This document shows, in pieces, positions 1 through 9,933 of a stretch of 64,000 nucleotides of DNA (positions within the stretch are counted from its first letter, which is position 1; each line of letters starts with the position of its first letter). The stretch is from positions 5,236,739 to 5,300,738 of the forward strand of contig OZ017767.1 of assembly GCA_963969345.1 (NCBI GenBank). The letters run 5' to 3'. A program made the translations under genes and the position numbers. This stretch comes from Turbatrix aceti. Lineage: Eukaryota > Nematoda > Chromadorea > Rhabditida > Panagrolaimidae. The notes under the pieces are model-generated. The model was not told the origin of the DNA. It saw nothing but the letters and a program-made list of their open reading frames with translations, and did not search any database.

Positions 1-260
1 TTTAATAATTGGAAAAAACATTTATTTATACGAACAATTGTCGGAGCACGCAAAATATCGACAGTAAATTGCAATGGAACGGGGGTGTTTGGAGCTATGA
101 TGCAGAAACTGCACAAATCCCTTGCTGGTAGCACGAACAAGGTGTAGCACAGAAAAAGACAACAAAGGACGAGGCACCTTATATAAGGGTTACAATGATA
201 AGAATTGAACATGCGAACAAAACTAATACATGTCAGGTGTTGGACGTCGAACGACAATCA

Positions 261-794
261 TCATGCAATCCTTACAACAACTGCACCCGTCGTAGGCTTT
301 GTCGCCGTGAAAGCCCGTTTTCTGTCCTGAACCCGGGGAATAGAGCTCCACTGCGTCGAAGGCCGGGCTCTCTGCTGCGTGCGAAGCTGTTTTCGGAGCC
401 GTTTCGTGCATTCTTCCGGGACTGAAATTCACAGTAATCAGAAAAATACCGATATTGCAAACGACAAAAAAAATCAGTTACGTTTATTGCACTGCTGGAC
501 GAGGTTATCATTCTCGACGCAAAGCTCGGTTTCATCGTGGCACTCAATATCGCAGAGATCGAGTACCGGGATCCATTCTGCGTCGGCGAAGGGCTTCCCG
601 CCTGAAAATTAATTAACCGGTCAGTCGCGCGTCTTACTGACCAGTCGCTCACAGAGATCGTGATTCCTCATGAGGAATCTGATGATTCTGAACTTTTTGA
701 GTTCCTTGAGGGATTGAGAAGGGGCGCCGTGCACCACCTCGGCGAGGAGAAAGAGGACCCCCACGGTCCAGACAATCGCCTTCGACGCTTTCAT
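261..794 (-). CDS. small secreted cysteine-rich protein (orphan)
   Basis: Three exons (794-638, 601-482, 421-261) join in frame to give 145 aa; the introns are 36 and 60 bp with GTAAG/GTAAC donors and TTTTCAG/TTTCAG acceptors. The protein starts with a clear signal peptide (MKASKAIVWTVGVLFLLAEV, then VHGAP), followed by a region with six cysteines (DLCER, DLCDIEC, ELC, QQC, EEC), enough for three disulfides, and an Arg-rich tail. A poly(A) signal (AATAAA on the minus strand) lies at 26-21. I do not recognise the family. The third exon could be read in another frame that ends in a CSCC..C cluster, so the C-terminus is the least certain part. Probably an exported peptide or small matrix protein; this is inference from the signal peptide and cysteines only. 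Confidence 0.6.
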
Positions 795-1099
795 CTTTGC
801 AATTGATTATCCTATCCTATCTCCGCACCCGCGGCGTCCGCGTCCCAGCAGGTGGAGGAGAGCCAGTTCAGTTCAGTTCGCGCAACGCCCCTCGCCTCTT
901 CACACCCGACTGCGCCGGTCAACGATTGGTTTATTCAGGTCCGTTGCGCCGAAGCCAAAGTCGTTGAAATGACATGACAAGCAAGCACATAAAACGGAGG
1001 CGAAACTTTCGGAAAAACAATAAAAACGTCGGCCGGCACTGGAGTTTGCTTGAAATTAGGATGATCAACATTTCTGGCGCAGAATACAGAAACGGAGGA

Positions 1100-2498
1100 C
1101 TAGAAGAGATTGAGTCCGCAGCCGAAGGTGCGCCCGATGCTCTGCGTGTAGTACCTCTGGAAGCCGGCCTGGGTTTCTTCGAGGAACTCGGCAGGCACGC
1201 CCGTTGCCGAAATGGAAAACTCGGTGCAGTCATTCTGAAAAAAAAGAAAAAAATCAAACAATTGGATGACATGGAAAAGTAAAAGCACTTTCATCCGACG
1301 TGACGCAACAATCTAAATCTAAATCGCGTCTAACCGGTTTGCAGAAAGGACAATCAACGCAAAAAAATGAGCCATAAACTTTCAGAAAAATAGTTCATAC
1401 GACAAAGACCGTTGAATTTTTTTGTTTAATCCAAAAAAACTCACCGCGTCCCGAAGACCGAAGGAAACACGAGCAAAGTGTTCGGAGGGATACTTTTTCA
1501 ACCTCCAGAGCATGACGAGTGACTCGTTGGGCTTGATGGACTCGAAGGAACCGGTGATCTGGCCGCCGAGCAGCGAGAACTTGCCGCCTTCCTTTGCGTC
1601 GATGACTCCCGAGCCGTTGGTCCACGCTCGGAAGAGCTGGGGATCGGTGAGGATTTCAAACAGACGCTCAGGCGGGACCTTGAAGACGTCAACGGTATCG
1701 AATGACTTCACTTCCACCGGACCGGCGGGCGCGGTGGTCGGTGCCGGCTTCGAGGATTCGATGACGTGGTTCTGGAAGCTCTGCTTGTCGACGACGGTCG
1801 TCTTGCCCTTCGTGATGACCTGAGGCTTCGCCTTGTCCGTAGGCAGGATGAGACCCTTGCTGAACTCCTGCTTGAGATCGCGGATGTACTCGGCAACCAG
1901 CTTGCGCACGGAGGACTGAACGTCGTGGGCGAGGACGCGTCTGATCTCGGCTTCGTGCGGGCCCTTCGTTTTCAGGTGCCCGACAACGTCCACCTCATCT
2001 GCCTCGTTTTCATCGCTGAGATTCGGGATTTCCAGGGTGCCCTCGTAGGTGAGATCGTCGCCAGCAACGTTAGCTGTAAAAAATGTACATAAAAGCGAAA
2101 AAAAATTCAAAAAACAAAACAAACCCTTAAATTCAATTTCCAGCTCCCATTCAAACAAAAAGATGAGTTTGGCCTTGCGATTGTTGGCGGTTGCTTCGCC
2201 CTCAATTTTCTTGAGTGAGACGAGTTCGATTCGAATCGGACCGGCGTCGATGGTTTTTCCGGTCAGAAGCTGGGGGAGACGAGTTTTAGACCATGGAGTC
2301 GCATTCTTCTCCACCCTAAAATCTTCCACTCTGAATCCCAAACAAGAACAAAACTCATAAAACCTACCAGTGCCAGTTGTTGACGTTGACACCGTCGCTT
2401 CGTTCTTCGACAATCCTAAAAACATTTTATTTTGACTTCAGAGACTCCCCCCGAATCCAAACTCACCATCGGGGATCGCCTTCACCCCACTTCGCCAT
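1100..2498 (-). CDS. ahsa-1: Aha1, activator of Hsp90 ATPase
   Basis: Co-chaperone that binds Hsp90 and stimulates its ATPase in the cytosol. The first exon reads MAKWGEGDPR and splices to a WIVEERSDG..NNWHW segment and then EKNATPWSKTRL, the family's N-terminal signature. The Aha1_N domain continues through EFKANVAGDDLTYEGTLEIPNL and a linker rich in Lys, Pro and Ala leads to the C-terminal AHSA1/START-like domain (TVDVFKVPPERLFEILTDP...GGKFSLLGGQITGSF). The last exon ends QRYYTQSIGRTFGCGLNLF, matching the usual C-terminal helix. About 340 aa, the normal family length. Introns are short except the last. A poly(A) signal on the minus strand sits at 935-930, so the 3' UTR of about 170 bp fills the gap down to that point. 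The start is the first in-frame ATG and gives the expected N-terminus. Confidence 0.95.
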
Positions 2499-3108
2499 TT
2501 TCGAAACACAGAATTCGAATTCAGAAACAGACACGGGATACGAGTACGCAGAAAGCAAGAGGAGAGCTGAATTCCTTGTCGAAACTGAGGAGTCGCAAGA
2601 ATTTTCTCGAACTTACGCGCATTCGTGTGGAGAACACTCTGCGTAACAGAATGTTCCCTGCGGTGTATTTTTTTTTCTAGAAATTTTTTTTGAAAACAGG
2701 CGCGCGCGCCGGCGGCGTTTTCAGTACACGGATTTTACGTTGTTATCTTTTCGAAGTTATATTGGCATCAGTGGATTACTATGAGCAAGAGAAAGATCAG
2801 TGCAAGGACATTTGTGTCATCAGAGTAATTTGTCGGGTGCAGACGCCTTGATTACCTTTAAAAACAGGTAATGGATGGGTTAACAATTGTGTGCAGCATT
2901 TTTACCCTGCTAATGTCAAAGGTGTTTGCTGCACAGTGAAAAAAAGAAAGAAAGAGTCAGCTGTTCTTCGGTCCGTGGATGTGGATGTGGATGTCGCAAT
3001 CAAAAACACGCATCCATGCCGCAGCCGGCTGCCGATCGAATAATTTGTTTTTGTTTACCTGGCTTGTGGTTCCCGTTGCACTGTGTTTCATAAGTCGCCA
3101 GCAGAAAA
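2499..3108. other. divergent intergenic region
   Basis: About 600 bp between the divergently transcribed Aha1 gene and the four-TM gene, so it should hold both promoters. It has a short GATGTG-type run near 2980 and otherwise nothing I can identify. Confidence 0.5.
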
Positions 3109-4760
3109 ATGAGAATGGCGGTGGCGGAAGCGGCGTCTAACGTCCTGCAGCCCTACAGAGTGCCACACTACTACTGCGGACGGCACATCCGCGTGAGTTG
3201 CAAGGAACTGGGGTACAGGTGACACCGGTATCATGTATTTTTTTAATTTTCAGTTCATCTTTTACTACCACATAATCGGCACGCTAGCTTCTGACACGTT
3301 TGGCATTGCCCTTTGCCTCGTAGCTTTTTTTAACCGTTGGCTGCACCATGAGAGCGTAATTTACACGCAGCTTTTTCAGGTGGGGTTTTGGACACTGACA
3401 TGATCATTTTTTTGTACTTTAGCACTATGAAAGGGTCCACGCCCACAGGTACCATCTCTGCTACAACATCTTTCTCCTCTTTTTTGTTACAAATTTTGTC
3501 ATTCTGATGCTTACTACGCTTCTGGCAGTCGTCGGAGCAAAAGTACGTTTCGGGCATCATGTCCGGGGGTATAAGGAACGTACAACATAAAGCGTTTCAC
3601 CATAGGGCGATTCACCATATCACTACCATAACATCAGTAATTTTTGTGGAGCAATTTGAAGGTTTAGTGACACTTTGTAAATTTTTCAAAAATAATACTG
3701 ATTGCGGGTTTTCCTAGCTCGTTTTATAATATTCTAAAATTTTTTTGTAATAAAATAGGGACTGAAGTTCACCATCAGATAGTGCCGGCAAGTTGCGGCA
3801 ACGCGCGCAACTGATCAACCGACACCAGCCAAACCATTCTTCGGTCAGTCAAAAAACGATGCAAACCCTTCTTTTATTTTCAGGCAAAAAACGACCGAAA
3901 AACGGCGATTTAGTCCAAGTGGTAGAATTAATTTGGCAGTCGGGCAAAATCAACTGAAAAAAACAACGGCAATTGTGCGGCCCGTTTTGGCAGCCACGAC
4001 GCACGAAAGAGAGACTTTGACTGCTCCTTACTTGGCCAGTCAGTCGAAAAACCCTTCTTTTATTTTCGGGCAAAAAACGGCGATTTAGTCTAAGTGGTAG
4101 AATTAATTTGGCAGTCGGGCAAAATCAACTGAAAAAAACAACGGCAATTGTGCGGCCAGTGTTGGCTGCCACGACGCACGAAAGAGAGACTTGCGCGCAC
4201 GAAAACTCGCAATTAGTACTATTTTTTTTTAATTTACAAAAATTTGAAATGTGTTACTAAACCTTTAATTTGCTCTACAAAAATTGCTTAATGATATGGT
4301 GAAAAGCCCTACGACTTACGGTGAACGTTCCTACAATCGTCCGGGAGAGCTGCTCACCTGGATGACTTTCAGCTCCGACAACCGCGACTCCTGTACCCAC
4401 ACCTCATCATGCTCCTAGTCAACGTAGGCATCGTAATTCTGCTGAACGTAGCGCTGTTGACGCTCAACTGCATTCTCGACCGATGGATCATCGTGCCGAC
4501 CGTCATCGTGATCTTTTTCACCGTCGCCACGACGTAAGTGTGCAGCTGACCTTTGTTTACCCCTCCCCGAACGACCAAAGCCCAGCTGGTCGATCGTTCA
4601 TTAACTTGATTAATAATTTAGCTGCGATATCCTAATCACGCTCGCGTGCTTCCGATACGTCGTCGAACGGCACCACATGATGCAGACATTCGCGAGCGGG
4701 GCGAAGCAGGTGCACTTCAAGCGAAAGTCGAAGCGGCGACGTCGACAGCCCCGCGATTAG
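3109..4760 (+). CDS. four-transmembrane protein (orphan, LAPTM-like layout)
   Basis: Five exons (3109-3192, 3254-3379, 3423-3542, 4373-4533, 4622-4760) join in frame to 209 aa; all phases agree. The short N-terminus (RVPHYYCGRHIR) leads to four hydrophobic segments: IIGTLASDTFGIALCLVAFF, NIFLLFFVTNFVILMLTTLL, LIMLLVNVGIVILLNVALLT and TVIVIFFTVATTCDILITLA. The tail is very basic (FKRKSKRRRRQPRD) and should be cytosolic. The layout resembles small lysosomal or endosomal tetraspan proteins, but I see no diagnostic motif, so the function is unknown. Intron 3 is about 830 bp because it carries a transposon-like insertion. A second ATG two codons downstream could also be the start. Confidence 0.7.
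3563..4343. mobile_element. non-autonomous DNA transposon with long terminal inverted repeats
   Basis: The two ends are imperfect inverted copies of each other over roughly 100-130 bp. The left end runs CCGGGGG..AAGGAACGT, then TAGGGCGATTCACCATATCA, GCAATTTGAAGGTTTAGT. The right end, reverse-complemented, runs CCGGACG..TAGGAACGT, then TAGGGCTTTTCACCATATCA, GCAAATTAAAGGTTTAGT. There is no coding capacity between them. The element lies entirely inside intron 3 of the four-TM gene. I could not define the target duplication. Confidence 0.65.
3866..4192. repeat. internal tandem duplication within the TIR element
   Basis: Two copies of about 145-150 bp, at 3866-4018 and 4050-4192. Both start CCCTTCTTTTATTTTC and end CACGACGCACGAAAGAGAGA. 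They share TAGAATTAATTTGGCAGTCG and differ by an 11-bp indel and a few substitutions. Confidence 0.75.
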
Positions 4761-5217
4761 ATATTAGACATCTGTTCTCTTCTATTTGCTTCTTCTCTTC
4801 TTCTACGTGATCTCATTAGTCAGACAAAGTTCGAGAAAGCCGCCCACGATGCTGCCGATGAATGCGATGCGCGTGTTTTTTGGGAGAAATCAAAAATATT
4901 TGCGAGACCTCGGGGGTGCTTGAGTGCGAGATTTTGCCGGCGACGGAAAAGGCTGGGCTCCCTCCGCGAACTAATGTAAGTGGATGTAACGGGGCTTGTT
5001 TACCGTGGCTCGTGGCGGCGTGTCGACTTCAAGTGGTAGGCGGATGGATTAAGGGAGGCAAGCTCGCTTGTGATCCGATATCTTCGAACACAAAGTTATT
5101 TTTCGCCCGACAAGAATCAAATAAATCAAGCCTCGATCGAGATCGAGATCTCGGTTGTGGTTGTGGTAGCGGTTGTGGTTATTGCTGTCTTCGCGTCGGC
5201 GACTTGTAGTCGTCGAT
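4761..5217 (+). other. intergenic region
   Basis: About 460 bp between two plus-strand genes: the 3' UTR of the four-TM gene and the promoter of the first PH-domain gene. A GGTTGTGGTTGTGG-type run lies near 5152-5180. No other gene is visible. Confidence 0.4.
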
Positions 5218-5876
5218 ATGGCCCGCACCGTGCTCCACGACACCAATGCCCAGATCTACGAATCAGGAGGCTTCATCTTTGGCAAATGGCGACCGTGTCG
5301 CATAATTCTGTACTCTGACTCGAGGATGGATTGGTTCTTCAACCAGAAGAAGCTCGTCGGCTCCATTACCCTGACCGACATCCCTGATGCGGTCACCTTC
5401 GACGGTGTCACGGCCCCAACCGTGGCACGCGGACGGGGAAAACCCTTTGTGCCGAAACTCATTCGGGCCAACCTGCTTTTTGGCGTCTCGACTGCCAAGT
5501 ACACGCATTGGTTCCTTTTCGAGAATAAGGAATTCTATCAGTGAGTTGTCCCCTCTGACTGAATTTCCTCCAGTTTACTCTTGTTTTCAGGCAATTCTGC
5601 GACACAGTCTGCGAATTACTCGGCAAACAGCGGGAAGAGCCGCCGCATCAGTCGAGCACTCTGGCCGCCCTTTTGTCCCCTAGATCGGCTCGCAAGGCTC
5701 GATCGCCTTCGGTCTTCCCGAACAAGCGTCGGGAACACGGCTCGTCACCGGTGGAATTCAACGAAGAGGGCGACAGCAGCCTTACGGACCTCCGTCGACA
5801 GTGGCAGCAGAGCACAGGCAGTCGCTACATCTCGCACACTCCTGACCCTACGAGAAAATTTATCATGCGCATTTAA
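5218..5876 (+). CDS. small PH-domain protein, first of a tandem pair
   Basis: Two exons (5218-5540, 5591-5876) give 202 aa. Residues 1-120 look like a pleckstrin-homology fold: GGFIFGKWRPCRIILYSDSR (beta 1-3 with the conserved Trp), LVGSITLTDIPDAV, and a closing amphipathic helix HWFLFENKEFYQQFCDTVCE. PH domains bind phosphoinositides or proteins at membranes; no catalytic domain is attached. The C-terminal third is basic and Ser-rich (SPRSARKARSPS) and looks disordered. The next gene downstream on the same strand also opens with a PH-like fold, so the two may be old tandem paralogues. The start ATG at 5218 is the first that gives the PH fold from its beginning. Confidence 0.7.
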
Positions 5877-6456
5877 GTGGTCCCCTCACGTTTTGTTGAC
5901 TTTGTACAAATCCTTTGAACCGAGTGCATACCTCTCTGCTTCGGCTACAAGTTTTTCTTTGATAAACAAGAAGCGGTGAGCATGAACAACGATCACCCCT
6001 GGAAATGAAATGAGCGACGCGGCACACCTTTGTGGTCTTGGAGACGCTTCGTGACGAGCGTGACCGATCTTTGGTCTGCTCTGCGCTGTCCCGTGCCACC
6101 CCTTCATTTACGGAACACGAGCAGGCATGTCATCAATGTTGAAATCGATGCGAGCTTCAGTTGACCCAAGGGTTGTAAAAAAAGGCTCACGAAGCTGCGC
6201 GTTGACTCACATGTGAGTCAGCAGATCAGGGTAAACATGATCCCAACCCGGGCCGGTTGCCTGCCAGGTGGCGAGGAGTGACGTGAAGAGCCTAAAAGCA
6301 CTCACAGGGAAAAAGAGGTAGGCTGCAAGACTCAGCAAATATAAATTCCTCACTCAGATTCAGTTGAATTTATTTCCCGGTTGCGAAACAGCGTGTTTTT
6401 TACCCCCGAGTTGTCTACGTGTTTTTCAACAGACTCAGACATTCAATTTTTGCTTG
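5877..6456 (+). other. intergenic region between the two PH-domain genes
   Basis: About 580 bp, too long for typical nematode operon spacing, so the second PH gene probably has its own promoter. I see no further coding or RNA gene. Confidence 0.4.
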
Positions 6457-7579
6457 ATGGGACTGTTCGACAGTATTTCTTCCTCGCAAGGGCCTTGTAA
6501 GTTGTTTTTTTGCTCTTTTTGGCACACCTAGATATTTTTAGCGCCTTCTGCGACCCGAATCCGTGACGGACCGGTCCAGCGGTTTAAAGACGGCATTCTC
6601 GGCGACAAATGGCACGAGAACTACCTGGCTTTGTTCTCTGACAGTACTCTTGCGTGGTACAATGACAGGGTATGTTTTTAAAGATTTTGCTTCTGGAATT
6701 AATTTTTGGGACATTTCAGAACGACCACCGCCCTGCCGGCTCCGTGCTGCTCCGCAACGTGGCGCCTTTCATGTGCGTTGGCCCAATGGTCCGAAAAATG
6801 CCAGTCAGCCGCCCTCCACTGCCCTACGGCGCTTCTGAAAACCACCTGGTGGCCATCGGCATGGATGCCAAGCCTTCCCGCGTCCACTGGTTTCTCTTCA
6901 GCTCCGACAATGACCTAGAAGCTTGGTTTGAAGCCATAGTTTCAACTTTGCCACCTCGGGGGGCTCCTGGAGTGCCACCGGTTGCACCGGGTCAGCCAGG
7001 GTACATCGGAGGGGGCGCGGTCCCATACGGTGGTCCTCCACCGCCCTACGGCATGCCGCAAGGGGGCAACTACCAAGGACCAGGGGCCCCGTACGGCGCC
7101 CAGGGCGGGCAGTACCCCCAGGGCGGGTATTCTCCCTACGGGGGTGCCCCGGCTGCCGGGGGCTACCCCCAAGAGCCCCAACCGACAACTGTGGTCACCG
7201 GAAGGGATCCTAATGATCACACGAAACGAAACATGGCTCTTGGCATCGGAGGAGGCGTGTTGGGTGGCGCTCTGCTGGGATACGGTATCGGAGAGGTGTT
7301 CCACCACTTTGAAGACAACGACCGACAAGAAGTGGTGAGTTTTGGGGATTTGAGCGTTGATAAAGAGTGTTTTTGATATTTTAGGTGGAAAACAACGAAA
7401 CGGTGAACAATTACTACACTGACGGCAACAATGCGATGCCTGGGGGTCCTGGGGGTGATGGATTCCCGGGTGACAACCCCATCGGCGACGGCGCAAACTC
7501 TGGCTGGGGTAATGACAACTTTGGCGGAGGAAATGACAATTTTGGCGGTGGATACGACGACTTTGGAGGCGGGTTTTAA
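6457..7579 (+). CDS. PH-domain protein with Gly/Pro/Tyr-rich tail
   Basis: Four exons (6457-6496, 6542-6669, 6720-7334, 7385-7579) give 325 aa. Residues about 14-145 form a PH-like domain: RFKDGILGDKWHENYLALFS, DSTLAWYND, AGSVLLRNVAPFM and the final helix HWFLFSSDNDLEAWFEAIVS. Next comes a low-complexity segment of GYP/GGP repeats (PYGGPPPPYGM, GGQYPQGGYSPYGG). A glycine-zipper stretch (ALGIGGGVLGGALLGYGIGE) could insert in or lie on a membrane. The last exon encodes GNDNFGGG repeats. The role is unknown; a membrane-associated scaffold is a guess. An ATTAAA signal lies at 7637, 58 bp after the stop. Confidence 0.75.
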
Positions 7580-7703
7580 ACCTGGACACTCCAGTTTTTT
7601 TAACAACGTTTTTTAAACAATTTGTTTTACTTTGTCATTAAAAAAACAAACATGGATTGCGGATAAAAAATAATTTTAACACCCTTGAAAGATAATCACC
7701 GCG

Positions 7704-8103
7704 TCAACAGGCGTAGATGGCACCACAAACCCCCCGAGGGGTGTACGAACTGCTGACAAGAGACAGCGTCCGGTTGATGACGAAGGGCGTCACCGTGTTG
7801 CAACAGTAGGATATGCCCAGAGGCAAGATATCGCAGAAACCTCTCACAACCTGCAATCAATTGCTCACCTTCACGTTTACCCTAGAGAAGATGAAAAAAA
7901 AGATTCGCTACCGAATTGACGCTTCTGGACATCTGATAGAGACCGCTCTGGCACAGCTGGCAGAGGTCGCTGTCCGGCGGTTGTTTCTTCGGTTCAGGCA
8001 AATTGGAGACAGATGGATGGTGATGGTTCGAAGAGACACAGCACATCGCTGGACGCAGAAAACACAGGCATAGGACGACTACCAGACAGCAAACGCGTGA
8101 CAT
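7704..8103 (-). CDS. small secreted saposin-like (SapB) protein
   Basis: Two exons (8103-7912, 7850-7704, intron 61 bp ending GATTGCAG) give 112 aa. The signal peptide is MSRVCCLVVVLCLCFLRPAM. The mature part has the saposin B cysteine pattern: DLCQLC, then FCDIL, ISYCC, and a closing VCGAIYAC, with hydrophobic helices between. Secreted single-domain saposins of nematodes include the pore-forming caenopores used in gut defence, as well as lipid-handling proteins; which applies here cannot be told. An in-frame ATG 18 bp upstream (8121) is an alternative start. Confidence 0.7.
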
Positions 8104-8239
8104 CGCGTCTGCTCCGAGCAAAAGTGGACCTATCAGCCAGCAATTGCCACCGGTTTTGAAAGGGGGACCTTGATTCTACGGGCCCATTTCTCTGAAGACC
8201 ACAAATTGGCTGAATTGCATGCCCAGGGGTGGTTGTTGG

Positions 8240-8530
8240 GTTCATTCTGACCAGGGAAGGGCGAACAGTAACTTTTATATTGTTTGAAAAATCGAACGAA
8301 CGTCAACATTTTTGACCGTGTTCGCGAACGATCAACGAACAAATCATTCCGACTTTTTTTTTGTGGCAGATGCACACTTCTTTTTCATTCTTCGTCAAAT
8401 AACATCGAATTTGGCAGAATTACAGGATTTTTGTTCGTTTATGTTTGGAAAATTGATCACTGTTCTCGAACGAAAACGAACACAAAAATTTGAATTTGTT
8501 AGCGAACGTGCGTTCGACCACATTCCTTGT
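8240..8530. repeat. GTTCGCGAAC-type dispersed repeat, intergenic copy
   Basis: Contains GTTCGCGAACGATCAACGAA and the related words CGAACGAACG, TTGTTCGTTTATG and CGAACGAAAACGAACAC. The same vocabulary recurs in introns of erfa-3, KRR1, him-6, the 28.1-kb gene and rpm-1. The boundaries are approximate. Confidence 0.5.
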
Positions 8531-8640
8531 TCTGACCGATCTCAAGAAGAGCAAAGCTGATGTTTTGCATTGAAAAAGTCAAGTAAAAGCGAGGAATATG
8601 ACCTCGATTTTCATTGCTTTCGATTTGCGATCGATTCATC

Positions 8641-9542
8641 ATGAATTCCTGCTTCTTTATCAACTCCCAGTGCTGTCTGGTGCTGGCGTTGTGCACTTTC
8701 CTCATCACTCAGGGCATCCAGATATCCGAACAATGCCGTTTTTCGTCCCACGCGACTTTCGAAACCCCGACCAATGTCGTCGACTGCGATTTCCATAAGG
8801 TAGCTTTCAGAATTGTTCCTTCGTAGATCCAAATAACGCCAGAACTTCTCCAGGGCGAATTCTGCTTCATAGAACCCAGCGAGAACGGCAGTTACTACGG
8901 CTGCGGTCCCCCGCATGACTGGCCGGAGGCGCAGTGCGAGCCCTCGTTGGAGTGCAACACCCCCGAGACGAACAACTCCAGGTGCTGCTGCTCGTGGGAT
9001 CAGTGCAACCAGCTGAACGCGACCGCCAAGCCCAAGGGCTCCGTCATCTACAAAATACACGCTCGACGTCCCTTCAATGTCTTTTCCGTCGTAGGTTGAT
9101 CCCTGGCAGACGAAAAAAACAATAGTCTGGTCCGTCATTATTTCAGACAATCCTGGTGACGATAACCATTACGTGGTGCGTCATCTACGTACCTGTCCTC
9201 ATCACCGTGCTCAAAGCGATCAAAAACATGAAACGACTCCGGGAATTTTACAGAGCTGAGATCAGGGAAATCAGAAAATTGCTTAGGGCCGCCCGCCGTG
9301 CTAACAACAATCTCATCGAGACCCTCGTCATGGACAGCATCATTGCGTGGGTGCACAACGTGCACAGGACCGAACTCCTCGCGGATAGAAAAATCAAGCC
9401 GAGGAAGAGGGAGCACAAACCCGTCTCCGAGAGGCTCCAGAACGACACCAACTACCTCAACGCTGTCCTGAGGTACACGGCGGTCAAAGCCGAGTGCGAG
9501 AAGAGGCGTATTGCTAAATACAGGCAAAAGATGTTTCGATAA
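8641..9542 (+). CDS. single-pass membrane protein with three-finger (Ly6/activin-receptor-like) ectodomain
   Basis: Three exons (8641-8799, 8854-9090, 9147-9542) give 263 aa. The N-terminus is a signal peptide (CCLVLALCTFLITQG). The ectodomain, to about residue 130, is Cys-rich and ends with the family mark RCCCSWDQCNQL, the CC..D.CN closure of three-finger folds such as Ly6/uPAR and type I/II TGF-beta receptors. A transmembrane segment follows (TILVTITITWCVIYVPVLIT), then a basic, helical cytoplasmic tail of about 110 residues (RLREFYRAEIREIRKLLRAA), with no kinase domain. So it is not a TGF-beta receptor itself; it may be a co-receptor or adhesion protein. The first intron is placed with the CTTCTCCAG acceptor because a nearer TAG would leave only 27 bp. 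Confidence 0.65.
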
Positions 9543-9933
9543 ACGAAAAATGAAAAAAAAATTTGAAGCACCGGGAAAAAAACTGAATATCGATCGAATT
9601 GCATAACATGACGCGTACGACGTCGTCGATGATCCAATATGGTGCATCCTTGCGCGTTGAATCAATCACAAAGCATTCAAAATGAGGAGCCGCGCCGCAC
9701 AGCAGGCAGGTGAATAACGCTCATGCATTCAAAGCTCAACAAAAGAATGCGTGCGTCGGAAGGAGCTTCTTAGCACGAAAACTGTTGCCTGTTCAATTTG
9801 TTTTGCACCCCATAAAACATCATCATTTTGAGCGGACAATCTTTTTCTACCCGACTATTTACAGCTTTGCTTTGCCATTGTTCGCGTTATCGATTGGTAG
9901 AAAATCATTTGTTTTTTTTCCAGGTAAAACGGC
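9543..9933 (+). promoter_or_regulatory. erfa-3 upstream region with likely trans-splice acceptor
   Basis: The 390 bp before erfa-3 end in GTTTTTTTTCCAG (AG at 9922-9923), 10 bp before the start codon. With no preceding exon this is a good candidate for spliced-leader addition. Confidence 0.45.

Noticed and set aside
8800..8853. A 27-bp intron ending at TCGTAG in the three-finger gene
   Set aside because: Too short for a nematode intron; the acceptor CTTCTCCAG gives 54 bp and a continuous frame.
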